The notes under the pieces are model-generated. The model searched no databases, was not told where the DNA came from, and saw only the letters and a list, made by a program, of their open reading frames with translations. A program made the position numbers and the translations under genes. From positions 1 to 64,000 of the forward strand of contig NZ_CP030929.1 of NCBI RefSeq assembly GCF_003325955.1: a DNA stretch of 64,000 bases, in the 5' to 3' direction. Of this stretch, positions 10,365 to 18,357 are shown piece after piece (within the stretch, counting starts at the first letter, position 1; every line of letters begins with the position of its first letter). This DNA is from Aurantimicrobium sp. MWH-Uga1. Lineage in GTDB: Bacteria; Actinomycetota; Actinomycetes; Actinomycetales; Microbacteriaceae.

Positions 10365-11003
10365 CTATGACTCATCAGCAGGGGATTGGCCTGTATCGAG
10401 AGCGTCCAAATACCTATTTCCGCCAGCACAAATCGCAAGCGCATTCTCGATAAGAGTCTCAACATCTTCTGATTCGAGAAGGGTGTGAAGTTCAGGACCC
10501 CCCACCGGCAGCATTCCGCACAGCTGCCAGATTGACGCAACAGGCTCATCAGAGATTTCAGTGTCGGCATCCCAGAGCATCTCGCCATACTTACTTGCAC
10601 GAGTGAGCAGGTTACGAACCTCTAACTCAAGACTCATGCGCTGAGAATCAAACGTGTAATCCCAGACCAGCTCAGGAAGATACTCCACTTCTGCTCGAGG
10701 GTAAGGATCTGGTTCTAACCACTTTGTGATGACGAAACGCTTGGTGCCTGTGGCGGTGATGCCAAGGTTTTCATCGGTCATGCCAAAGTCTTCTACTTTG
10801 GCAACCGTGCCAATAGTCAGACGCTCAGGTTGTTGGCCTGCAGATACACGTTGAGGATATAGGGGAACACCAAAGACAGGGTTATCGGAACCAACCAGGT
10901 CTCCCATGAGTTTGAGGTAACGGGGCTCAAATACTCGTAATGCCAAAGGCATATAGGGCATCAAGACTGACCCCACGGGGAATTGGGGCAGAATCAACGC
11001 CAT
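10365..11003 (-). CDS. LON substrate-binding domain protein
   Basis: This 212-residue protein consists of a stand-alone N-terminal Lon domain (PF02190), with the typical opening LPQFPVGSVLMPYMPLALRVFEPRY. There is no AAA+ or protease domain, so it cannot be a Lon protease. Stand-alone LON proteins are common in actinobacteria. A substrate- or partner-binding role is inferred from the domain. It begins 5 nt after the stop of the upstream membrane-protein gene, and the two are probably cotranscribed. Confidence 0.85.
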   Translation of the reverse strand: MALILPQFPVGSVLMPYMPLALRVFEPRYLKLMGDLVGSDNPVFGVPLYPQRVSAGQQPERLTIGTVAKVEDFGMTDENLGITATGTKRFVITKWLEPDPYPRAEVEYLPELVWDYTFDSQRMSLELEVRNLLTRASKYGEMLWDADTEISDEPVASIWQLCGMLPVGGPELHTLLESEDVETLIENALAICAGGNRYLDALDTGQSPADES

Positions 11004-11008
11004 GAGGA

Positions 11009-11491
11009 TTATTCGTCTTCAGAGACCCAGAGTTCGTCATCTGCGCGGAAGGTCTGCCAGACAACGTAACCAACGCCAAGAAGTGCGGCAACACCGATAC
11101 CAATAGCGATGTACTTTCCAGCACTCGCGGAGGCGGGAGCAGGCGCAGACTTTGAAACGGCGGCCTTACCAGCAGCTAGTTTTGCAACCTGCTTGGTCAG
11201 TTCGCCGGCCCGCTTGTCACGTGCCGCATCAATGACAGAGAGAGTGCTTCCAATGGCTGCTGCAATGGAGGGGAGCACGTCTTCCACGATTTTGTCGCGG
11301 GTATTAGTGGCGGCGGTGCGAGTGCCCCGAACAACACGCGGCACTACTTCTTCACTCGTGACGCGACCGAGTTCACGACTGGCCTGTCGGACGACACTTC
11401 CAGCGTGTGCGAGAACCTGCTGCTGTTCGTGCAACAGTGCTTCAGCCTGCGCTTTGAGTGCTTCTGCTTCTGTCATCTTTTTGCGTGCCAT
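11009..11491 (-). CDS. Conserved membrane protein of unknown function
   Basis: I do not recognise a named family. The 160-residue protein has a charged, Lys/Glu/Gln-rich helical N-terminus, a long amphipathic region, an Ala/Pro/Ser-rich linker near 110-123, and one hydrophobic helix at about 125-145 (YIAIGIGVAALLGVGYVVW). It ends in an acidic tail. The layout suggests a tail-anchored protein with most of its mass on one side of the membrane. CAAGAT lies 6 nt before the ATG, close to the leaderless promoter pattern seen elsewhere in the window. Confidence 0.75.
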   Translation of the reverse strand: MARKKMTEAEALKAQAEALLHEQQQVLAHAGSVVRQASRELGRVTSEEVVPRVVRGTRTAATNTRDKIVEDVLPSIAAAIGSTLSVIDAARDKRAGELTKQVAKLAAGKAAVSKSAPAPASASAGKYIAIGIGVAALLGVGYVVWQTFRADDELWVSEDE

Positions 11492-11591
11492 ATTCCCATC
11501 TTGCCACTGTTGTCTGGGAAAGGCACCAGAGCGGTTCCTCGTTCAGCGAACGCGCAGAGAATTGACAGTGTCTGTGTGGAAAGATTGAGGC

Positions 11592-12131
11592 ATGTCAAAA
11601 CACACTGCAGTTGCCACGATGAACACTTCTCTTGGCCCTATCAAGATCAACCTTTATGGAAACCACGCTCCTAAAACCGTGAAGAACTTTGTTGGTTTGG
11701 CCACGGGAGAAATCGAGTGGATCGACCCCAAGACCGGTGCAAAGCGCAATGACCCTCTCTACAACGGCGTCATATTCCACCGCATCATTCCAGACTTCAT
11801 GATTCAAGGCGGTGACCCTCTGGGCACCGGAACCGGTGGCCCTGGCTACCAGTTCGATGACGAGATTCACCCTGAACTCGACTTCACTCAGCCTTACATC
11901 CTTGCCATGGCTAATGCAGGTACCTACGGCGGCAAGGGAACCAACGGTTCTCAGTTCTTCATCACCACTGCACCCACCACCTGGTTGCAGGGCAAGCACA
12001 CCATCTTTGGTGAGGTTGCAGATGACGCAAGCCGTGCAATTGTTGACCAGCTGGGTAATGTCTCGACCGATGGCCGTGACCGCCCACTCGATGACGTTGT
12101 GATCGAGTCGATCACAGTCGAACAGGTCTAA
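11592..12131 (+). CDS. ppiA: Peptidyl-prolyl cis-trans isomerase, cyclophilin type
   Basis: This 179-residue cyclophilin has the core motifs FHRIIPDFMIQGGDP, NGSQFFITT and the WLQGKHTIFGEV segment, which includes the Trp tied to cyclosporin binding. It has no signal peptide, so it is a cytoplasmic folding enzyme that isomerises X-Pro bonds. Cyclophilins near gyrA and the rhomboid gene are conserved in actinobacteria. The rhomboid gene begins 6 nt downstream. Confidence 0.95.
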   Translation: MSKHTAVATMNTSLGPIKINLYGNHAPKTVKNFVGLATGEIEWIDPKTGAKRNDPLYNGVIFHRIIPDFMIQGGDPLGTGTGGPGYQFDDEIHPELDFTQPYILAMANAGTYGGKGTNGSQFFITTAPTTWLQGKHTIFGEVADDASRAIVDQLGNVSTDGRDRPLDDVVIESITVEQV

Positions 12132-12137
12132 CTTTTC

Positions 12138-13019
12138 GTGACCAACGAAGCAGGTTGGGGGGCTACCGAGGAGGTAGCCCCTTCCTGTTACCGCCATCCA
12201 GACGCGGCAACCTTCGTTAGATGCCAGCGCTGCGATCGGTCAGTGTGTTACCAGTGCCAAACTCCGGCACCGGTGGGTGTTATTTGCCCGGAATGTTTAG
12301 GCCAAGCTCAAGCTCGTGCCCCTCGAGTAGGTCGACAAGCACTTGGTGGCAAAGCTAACCAGACTCCTGTCGTCACATATTCCCTGATCGGGATTACGTT
12401 CTTCTTCTATGTGTTGCAGTTATTGCCAGGTTTAGATGCCACAAGCTTTTTGGCCTATGCCCCGCTGTATAGCTACGGCGAATACAGTGCCATCGGCGCT
12501 CCTTATGAGCCGTGGCGCATGATTACCTCTGTTTTTGCGCATTCAACGGGCTTTATTTTCCACATCGTGTTGAACATGTACACACTGTGGGTTTTTGGCC
12601 AAATGTTGGAGCGTTTGCTCGGTCGTGGTCGTTTTCTTACCCTCTATCTTGCTTCCGGCCTAGCCGGATCGTTGGGCGTCATGTTTTGGGCTTCTCACAA
12701 CACTTTTGTTGTGGGTGCATCCGGTGCAATATTTGGTTTGCTCGGCGCTTTCTTGGTTATTCAACGCAAGCTCGGCGGCGAAACAACCCAGCTATTAGTG
12801 CTTGTAGGCATTAACTTGGTTATTGGTTTCTTGCCAGGAATGAGCATCTCGTGGCAAGCACACTTGGGGGGTTTGCTCGGCGGTGCACTGCTGGGTTTGA
12901 TCTTTGTGCAGACAAGGAAGCCCTCACAACAGAAGCTTCAGTTTGCTCTAATTAGTCTGACGGTGGCCGTTTTTGTCGGACTTGCCCTCTCACACGCCCC
13001 GATGTTTGTGGCGGGTTAA
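12138..13019 (+). CDS. Rhomboid family intramembrane serine protease with zinc-ribbon N-terminus
   Basis: A 293-residue membrane protease. The N-terminus has paired cysteines (CYRHPD, CQRCD, CYQC, CPEC) forming a B-box-like zinc module at about 15-55, which is typical of actinobacterial rhomboids. At least six hydrophobic segments follow. The catalytic dyad is Ser195 in GASGAIFG and His242 in WQAHLGG. It cleaves transmembrane substrates in the membrane. Its substrate here is unknown. The start is GTG, 6 nt after ppiA. It converges on crgA across a 59-nt gap with DnaA boxes. Confidence 0.93.
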   Translation: MTNEAGWGATEEVAPSCYRHPDAATFVRCQRCDRSVCYQCQTPAPVGVICPECLGQAQARAPRVGRQALGGKANQTPVVTYSLIGITFFFYVLQLLPGLDATSFLAYAPLYSYGEYSAIGAPYEPWRMITSVFAHSTGFIFHIVLNMYTLWVFGQMLERLLGRGRFLTLYLASGLAGSLGVMFWASHNTFVVGASGAIFGLLGAFLVIQRKLGGETTQLLVLVGINLVIGFLPGMSISWQAHLGGLLGGALLGLIFVQTRKPSQQKLQFALISLTVAVFVGLALSHAPMFVAG

Positions 13020-13028
13020 CAAACACAG

Positions 13029-13049
13029 TTATCCACATGCTTATCCACA
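13029..13049 (+). promoter_or_regulatory. Two tandem perfect DnaA boxes
   Basis: TTATCCACA occurs twice, at 13029-13037 and 13041-13049, in the same orientation with a 3-nt gap. They lie in the short gap between the converging rhomboid and crgA genes, about 11.6 kb from the candidate origin. Function is unknown. DnaA titration or regulation is an inference. Confidence 0.65.
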
Positions 13050-13056
13050 TGGGGAG

Positions 13057-13074
13057 AATTACACGCGTGTAATT
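13057..13074. repeat. Perfect 18-bp palindrome
   Basis: AATTACACGCGTGTAATT reads the same on both strands. It has no T-tract, is only moderately GC-rich in its centre, and lies 8 bp from the tandem DnaA boxes. It could be a protein-binding operator or a weak convergent terminator. The sequence alone does not decide. Confidence 0.6.
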
Positions 13075-13078
13075 AGAG

Positions 13079-13324
13079 TTATCGCCACCTGGTAGTCATC
13101 AAGAAACCGATGAAGGCGATGCCAAAACCGACCAAGATGTTCCAGGAACCCAGTGCCATGATGGGCAGGGTTCCCTGGCTGATGTAGAAGACAATGATCC
13201 ACACCAGTCCGATGAGCATGAAGCCAAACATGACGGGCTTGAACCAGACAGGATTCGGCGATTCGTGAGCCGAGGTCTCAGGGTTGCGGGGAGCCTTTGT
13301 ACGCTTCTTCTTTTCTGCAGCCAT
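13079..13324 (-). CDS. crgA: Cell division protein CrgA
   Basis: An 81-residue membrane protein with a basic, Lys/Arg/Pro-rich N-terminus and two helices at about 30-48 and 56-76, ending TTRWR. CrgA acts at the actinobacterial septum, where it interacts with FtsZ, FtsQ, FtsI and other divisome proteins. I place the start at the ATG at 13324 (MAAEKKKRTKAPRN). The longer upstream reading adds an unrelated Met/Arg/Ser-rich stretch that overlaps the divergent sortase promoter. The neighbouring PBP, RodA and PASTA-kinase genes fit a cell-division role. Confidence 0.93.
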   Translation of the reverse strand: MAAEKKKRTKAPRNPETSAHESPNPVWFKPVMFGFMLIGLVWIIVFYISQGTLPIMALGSWNILVGFGIAFIGFLMTTRWR

Positions 13325-13381
13325 AGTGTTCAGAAGTCTACCGAATTCAGCAACCCCACAGGAACACCTCGGTGACCCGGG

Positions 13382-13387
13382 TAAAGT
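13382..13387 (+). promoter_or_regulatory. -10-like element for leaderless sortase transcript
   Basis: TAAAGT lies 7 nt before the GTG at 13395. This is the distance expected if transcription starts at the first base of the start codon. No Shine-Dalgarno sequence at a normal distance is present. Confidence 0.45.
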
Positions 13388-13394
13388 TGGAAGA

Positions 13395-14126
13395 GTGTTC
13401 AAGCCAGCAACCCTCTCTCGTGTCATGGGCATTGTTGGCGAACTTCTCATTACCTTTGGTGTCATTGTTCTACTATTTCTGGCATGGCAGCTCTGGATTA
13501 ACAACGCCGTTGTGGCAAACCAGCAGCAAGCAGCTTCTCAAGAACTCAGCAAAGAGTGGGCAACGGATAAGGACAAAACTGCCTCTGCGCCGGCGAATGA
13601 AGACTTCGGCCCGGCACCGGCGTTCGGCGGAGTGGCCGAAGGGGCTAAATTTGCCACGTTGTATATCCCACGTTTAGGACCTGACTCTACGCGCGTTGTT
13701 GCGAACGGGATCGACCTCAGTACCATTCTGGACAAGGGTTACTATGGCCACTACCCCGATACACAGTGGCCGGGTCAACCTGGAAACTTTGCGGTAGCTG
13801 TTCACCGCACAGGTAACGGCAGCCCATTTGCTGATGCGCCTCAACTCCAGCCAGGGGACAAGATTTATGTGGAAACGCAGGAAGGTTTCTACACGTACGC
13901 CGTGCGTAACTACGAATACGTGTTGCCTATTGGTGTGGATGTGTTACTTCCCGTGCCAGGCTCAAACAACCCGTCCAACGGTCAAAGCATTATTACGATT
14001 ACTACCTGTAACCCACTGCTTGGGGATGCAGAACGCATGATTGTCTATGGAGTCCTTGAATCGTGGCGCCCACAATCTGCCGGGCCACCCCCAGCAATGG
14101 TGAAGAGTCAGAGCGGAGTGAGCTGA
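13395..14126 (+). CDS. Class E sortase
   Basis: A membrane-anchored transpeptidase, about 243 residues from the GTG at 13395. An N-terminal signal anchor (about 14-36) is followed by a charged linker and the sortase beta-barrel. The catalytic residues are His137 (VAVHRTG), Cys205 (ITTCNP) and Arg214 (AERM). Class E sortases attach or polymerise surface proteins in high-GC Gram-positive bacteria. No sorting-signal substrate is encoded in the window. The start is chosen because TAAAGT lies 7 nt upstream. The ATG at 13425 is an alternative. Its stop overlaps the next ATG. Confidence 0.9.
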   Translation: MFKPATLSRVMGIVGELLITFGVIVLLFLAWQLWINNAVVANQQQAASQELSKEWATDKDKTASAPANEDFGPAPAFGGVAEGAKFATLYIPRLGPDSTRVVANGIDLSTILDKGYYGHYPDTQWPGQPGNFAVAVHRTGNGSPFADAPQLQPGDKIYVETQEGFYTYAVRNYEYVLPIGVDVLLPVPGSNNPSNGQSIITITTCNPLLGDAERMIVYGVLESWRPQSAGPPPAMVKSQSGVS

Positions 14127-14284
14127 TGTACGCAGCATTGTGGAGAATCCTGCCGGGAACACTCTGGGTAAAGATTGCTATTCTGGCGGCAGCAGCAATT
14201 GTTGTCATCACAATTTTGATGATGTTTGTTTTTCCTGCCGTCAACACGGCTATTTCAGTACGAGAGGTGACGGTAACGCAATGA
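14126..14284 (+). CDS. Small single-pass membrane protein
   Basis: A 52-residue protein with one long hydrophobic helix at about 16-40 (KIAILAAAAIVVITILMMFVF) and short polar ends. I know no function for it. Its ATG overlaps the sortase TGA (TGATG), and its own TGA overlaps the ATG of the amidotransferase gene, so it is locked into the operon on both sides. That tight coupling is the main reason to call it real. Confidence 0.75.
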   Translation: MYAALWRILPGTLWVKIAILAAAAIVVITILMMFVFPAVNTAISVREVTVTQ

Positions 14285-14913
14285 CCACCATTCTCGTTAT
14301 TGATAACTACGACAGTTTTGTCTACACCCTCAATGGTTACCTCCAAGAACTCGGCGCAGAAACCGTCGTGGTGCGCAACGACCAGATTCCTCTCGAAGAA
14401 CTTGATCAGACGTTGGCAGAATACGACGGGGTTCTTGTTTCACCGGGGCCTGGTAAACCTTCTGATGCGGGAGTTTCCATCGCAGCTGTGCACAGTGCAC
14501 ACAAGCAAGGTATTCCGCTTCTGGGTGTGTGCTTAGGGCACCAAGCCATTGGGGAAGCGTTCGGAGCGACAGTAACCAATGCAGAAGAGCTCATGCACGG
14601 AAAGACCTCACTGATTACTCACGACGGAGGGCAGTTCTATCAGAATGTTCCTCAGCCGTTTACAGCAACGAGATATCACTCACTTGCTGTCGTCAAGGAC
14701 ACCGTTCCAGCGGAACTAACTGTAACTAGTCAGACTGCCGGCGGCGTGATCATGGGCTTACAACACGATTCTGCACCGATTTATGGTGTGCAATTCCACC
14801 CTGAATCAGTGCTCACCGAAGGTGGATACACCATGCTCGGAAACTGGCTGGAAGTCTGCGGACTCACTGGTGCCGCTCAACTGGCTCTGACAAAGAGCCC
14901 ACTGATTAGCTAA
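14281..14913 (+). CDS. trpG: Anthranilate/aminodeoxychorismate synthase glutamine amidotransferase subunit
   Basis: A 210-residue class I glutamine amidotransferase with triad Cys84 (GVCLGHQ), His173 and Glu175 (QFHPES). It releases ammonia from glutamine for a chorismate-using partner, either TrpE for tryptophan or PabB for folate. The partner is not in this window, so trpG versus pabA is undecided. Its place between the sortase and the PASTA-kinase operon is conserved in actinobacteria. The ATG at 14281 overlaps the previous stop. It converges on pknB with no intergenic base. Confidence 0.9.
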   Translation: MTTILVIDNYDSFVYTLNGYLQELGAETVVVRNDQIPLEELDQTLAEYDGVLVSPGPGKPSDAGVSIAAVHSAHKQGIPLLGVCLGHQAIGEAFGATVTNAEELMHGKTSLITHDGGQFYQNVPQPFTATRYHSLAVVKDTVPAELTVTSQTAGGVIMGLQHDSAPIYGVQFHPESVLTEGGYTMLGNWLEVCGLTGAAQLALTKSPLIS

Positions 14914-16656
14914 CTAGCCAGCGCAGTAGCTGAGGGTAATGGGAACACCCTGGTTCGACAGCCCAGGAGGCACGGACTGTGATCGAACAGTAGGTTCTGC
15001 AGCTTTCGTGCAGCCCATATCTGCTTGAACAACTGGGAACAAGTTGAGATCGCCAAGCAAGTTACTTGCTTCGGCCACGCTCTTGCCGCGCACGTCAGGA
15101 ATATCGATCTTTCCGTTGGAGACGGAGATGTTGACCGTGGCACCTTGGAAACGTTGCGTTCCGAAAACGGGGTCAGTTGCAATGACTGCACCTGCAGCAA
15201 CGGTGGGGTTTGTTGATTCAGTGACGAGCCCAACCTTGAAGCCAGCGTCTGTGATTGTCGTTTTCGCTTCTTCTATTGGAAGACCTGATACATCAGGAAT
15301 AGCAACTTTGGACTTTCCGGTCGAGACGAAAACTTGAACGAGGGCACCAGGCTCGATCACAGTTTCTTTACCCGGTTCGGTGCGAATAACCCTGCCAGTT
15401 TTTACTAAGCCACTGCTCTCTTCCACTTTCGTGGGATAAAGACCGAGATCTTTCAACTCTTTTTCTGCAGCCTCATAGGTTTCACCCTTGAGTTCAGGAA
15501 CAGTCACCGTGCTGGTGGGGAACAGATTGACGGGTTTGAGGGTTGCCACCCACAGACCCATACCTGCAATCGCACCGAAGACCAGGGCAACAATTCCAAC
15601 AATCGCCACAACCCGTTTAGGTTCAGGCCTGAATTCTTCAGGCTGAACCAGAGTTGGAGCAGTTTGTGGGTCGTCTCCAAAGAGGAATGCAAACTCGGCA
15701 GGTAATTCATTACTCGACGTGTCAGTCTTTTCAAGAGCAGGCTCGGAGATAGGGCCAAGAAGCTCTTCGATGGGCTCGGGTTTCGTCTCAGGAACGACAA
15801 CCTTGCCTGAGGCAGCGTCCTGCAGTGCTGCGCCAAAGGCATGTGTTGATTGGTATCGATCCTTGGGTGCTTTAGATAGTGCTTTCAGCACAACAGCATC
15901 TAGAGCTGGAGTCACCTTTGCGTTGAATGTGCTGGGTGCAACAGGCTGCGCGTGAATGTGTTGGTGAGCCACGGCAACAGCAGTGTCTCCTTCAAAAGGA
16001 ACCTTGCCGGTGAGCATTTCAAAGAGCACCACGCCAATTGCATAAATGTCGGTGCGAGCGTCGACCTTCTTGCCCTGAGCCTGCTCGGGGGAGAAATAGG
16101 CGGCAGTTCCCAACACAGAAGTTGTTTGGGCAAGGTCGTCAAAAGCAGCTGCTGCAGCACGGGCAATACCGAAATCGAGAACCTTTACATTTCCCTGACG
16201 GGTAATCATGATGTTGTCGGGCTTGATATCGCAGTGAACTATTCCAGCGCTGTGGGCAAACTCAACCGCATTGAGAATTTCTCCGGCAACGCGAACTGCT
16301 TCGGGAACCTTTAACGGACCACGGGCAACCAGTTTGGAAAGCTCGAGGCCTTCGACGTACTCCATGACCATGTAGGCACGAACATGTTCGGTTCCGTCGG
16401 AATCTGTGACGGTTTCTTCACCCGAATCGAGAACTTTGACGATGTTGGGATGAGTTAGCGAAGAAGCAGAGCGTGCTTCTTGCTGGAATCGTGAGAGAAA
16501 CTTCTTGTTGTTCGCTAAGTCCTCATTGAGAACTTTGATCGCAACTTTTCTGCCCAAGACAGCATCATGGGCGATATATACCTCAGCCATACCGCCACTG
16601 CCAACAAGTTTGCCTAGCTCGTATCGGCCGGCAATTACCTGCTTATGTTCTGACAC
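14914..16656 (-). CDS. pknB: PASTA-domain Ser/Thr protein kinase (PknB-type)
   Basis: A 580-residue membrane kinase. The kinase domain covers about 12-275, with glycine loop GSGGMAEVY and Lys41. The catalytic loop reads HCDIKPDN at 141-148, with Cys142 in place of the usual HRD arginine, followed by DFG. A transmembrane helix lies near 350-371, then three extracellular PASTA repeats (about 385-580), the last with two cysteines. PASTA kinases sense muropeptides or lipid II and control growth. It is the last gene of the fhaA-to-pknB operon. The missing HRD arginine hints at activation-loop-independent activity. Confidence 0.95.
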   Translation of the reverse strand: MSEHKQVIAGRYELGKLVGSGGMAEVYIAHDAVLGRKVAIKVLNEDLANNKKFLSRFQQEARSASSLTHPNIVKVLDSGEETVTDSDGTEHVRAYMVMEYVEGLELSKLVARGPLKVPEAVRVAGEILNAVEFAHSAGIVHCDIKPDNIMITRQGNVKVLDFGIARAAAAAFDDLAQTTSVLGTAAYFSPEQAQGKKVDARTDIYAIGVVLFEMLTGKVPFEGDTAVAVAHQHIHAQPVAPSTFNAKVTPALDAVVLKALSKAPKDRYQSTHAFGAALQDAASGKVVVPETKPEPIEELLGPISEPALEKTDTSSNELPAEFAFLFGDDPQTAPTLVQPEEFRPEPKRVVAIVGIVALVFGAIAGMGLWVATLKPVNLFPTSTVTVPELKGETYEAAEKELKDLGLYPTKVEESSGLVKTGRVIRTEPGKETVIEPGALVQVFVSTGKSKVAIPDVSGLPIEEAKTTITDAGFKVGLVTESTNPTVAAGAVIATDPVFGTQRFQGATVNISVSNGKIDIPDVRGKSVAEASNLLGDLNLFPVVQADMGCTKAAEPTVRSQSVPPGLSNQGVPITLSYCAG

Positions 16657-16686
16657 GTATTTCCCCCGGTTGAACTAATTTCAAAC

Positions 16687-18357
16687 TTAGTTACCGAGTT
16701 GGTTCACGGTAAAGCCAGTTGTGGGTGAAGCTGCCGAAGGAGCAAGTCCTGAGCAGTTTGCTTGATAGCTCACAGTGTATGAACCAACTGGCTGGGCGGG
16801 AATCGCTCCAGTCGCTGATGTTACGGTCGAGATTACATTGCCGTTGAGCAAGATGTTATATCCACTCAGGGCATGACCTGAAGGGCACGAGCTGTATCCA
16901 GACCACGACACATTGATTGCTTGTGTTGGAGTGTAGGTTGCATCCCCCTCGTCCAAAATTGGGGCTGCAGTCGGGGCGGGAGCGATCGGCAACGCGTCGT
17001 AATAGGTCACGTTGATTGTGGTGCCATTAGGAACCTGAGGTCCGGTGGGATTGACGTCATAGACAACACCAACCTTGTCAGCACTTGGTGCCGCAGTACC
17101 CTTGACCGCGTTGACTGTCATGTTGAGCTTTTCCAAAGCCGCTGTTGCCTCAGCCAAAGGCTTGCCAACATAGTCAGCTTTGTTAATCGCTGCTGTTGTT
17201 GGGGTTGGGGTTCCCGTGGGAGTTTTGGTTGGAGTCTTTGTGGGCTTAGCGCTCTGGGTGGAGTTTGTTGGCGTGGGTTCTGGTGTGTTTCCACCAGAAG
17301 TTAACGCAATGATTCCACCGACGATAACGAGTAGGAGGACGCCACCGAGAGCAATGAGAGGCCACAACCAGGGGCTGCGCTTCTTCTTTTCTTCCTGCTC
17401 AACTGGTTCTGGAGCATCGGGAATGGTCAACACTGTTGTTGCACCCGTTGCTGCGGTGCGAGGCATCACAGTGGTGGCATCAAGTGGAGCAGTGGAGGTT
17501 CCGAGAACACCAGGAACTGCTGCTGCTGCACCCTGGAGATCACCGCGACGTAATGCCTGCGCCGCACGAGCGAGGTTTGCTGCCGACGCAGGTCGGTCTG
17601 CTGGTTTCTTGGCAATGCAGGAGTAGACCAGGTTACGAACTGGTTCCGCAATCGTGTCTGGAAGTGGTGGAGGCTCTTCGTTAATCTGTGCCATGGCGAT
17701 GGCAACCTGTGATTCGCCGGTGAAGGGGCGCTTACCCGCCAAGCATTCGTATGCGACGATACCCAATGAGTAAATATCCGTGGAGGGCGAAGCGGGGTGA
17801 CCACTAGCCTGCTCGGGAGAAAGGTATTGAACAGTTCCCATCACCTGGCCGGTAGCGGTCAAAGGAACCTGGTCTGCAATACGAGCAATACCAAAGTCCG
17901 TGATTTTGACGCGACCCTCGGGGGTAATCAGCATGTTTCCAGGCTTGATATCGCGGTGAACCAGGCCAGCACTGTGCGCTGCCTGCAAGGCAGCAGCAGT
18001 TTGAGCCATAATGTCGAGAACCTTGTCGATCGACAATGTCTTCTCACGCTCAATCACTGTCGAGAGGGGTTCGCCGGGAACAAGTTCCATCACGAGGTAA
18101 GCGGAGCCTTCTTCCTCGCCGTAGTCGTAGACGTTGGCGATGCCTTCGTGATTGACCAGAGCTGCGTGACGGGCTTCAGCTCGGAAACGCTCCAGGAACC
18201 CGGGGTCTCCCAGGTATTCGTCTTTCAAAATCTTGATGGCGACGAGGCGACCAATCACAAGGTCAGTTGCCTGCCAGACCTCACCCATGCCGCCAATGGC
18301 AATACGTGACTGGAGTTCATAACGACCACCAAAGGTCATTCCAGCTGTTGGCCTCAT
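16687..18357 (-). CDS. pknA: Ser/Thr protein kinase (PknA-type) with PASTA and Ig/Fn3-like ectodomain
   Basis: A 556-residue membrane kinase with glycine loop IAIGGMGEVW, Lys42, a normal HRDIKPGN catalytic loop and DFG. A low-complexity linker leads to a membrane helix at about 331-353 and a Thr/Pro-rich stalk. One PASTA-like repeat follows, then a C-terminal beta-rich domain of about 95 residues with two cysteines that looks like a fibronectin/Ig fold. Mycobacterial PknA has no such ectodomain. Its start overlaps the pbpA stop by 4 nt, and pknB follows 30 nt later. The C-terminal domain assignment is tentative. Confidence 0.93.
   Translation of the reverse strand: MRPTAGMTFGGRYELQSRIAIGGMGEVWQATDLVIGRLVAIKILKDEYLGDPGFLERFRAEARHAALVNHEGIANVYDYGEEEGSAYLVMELVPGEPLSTVIEREKTLSIDKVLDIMAQTAAALQAAHSAGLVHRDIKPGNMLITPEGRVKITDFGIARIADQVPLTATGQVMGTVQYLSPEQASGHPASPSTDIYSLGIVAYECLAGKRPFTGESQVAIAMAQINEEPPPLPDTIAEPVRNLVYSCIAKKPADRPASAANLARAAQALRRGDLQGAAAAVPGVLGTSTAPLDATTVMPRTAATGATTVLTIPDAPEPVEQEEKKKRSPWLWPLIALGGVLLLVIVGGIIALTSGGNTPEPTPTNSTQSAKPTKTPTKTPTGTPTPTTAAINKADYVGKPLAEATAALEKLNMTVNAVKGTAAPSADKVGVVYDVNPTGPQVPNGTTINVTYYDALPIAPAPTAAPILDEGDATYTPTQAINVSWSGYSSCPSGHALSGYNILLNGNVISTVTSATGAIPAQPVGSYTVSYQANCSGLAPSAASPTTGFTVNQLGN

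Noticed and set aside
13325..13504. Longer crgA start
   Set aside because: The extension is Met/Arg/Ser-rich, overlaps the divergent sortase start, and is absent from the usual 80-90 residue CrgA.
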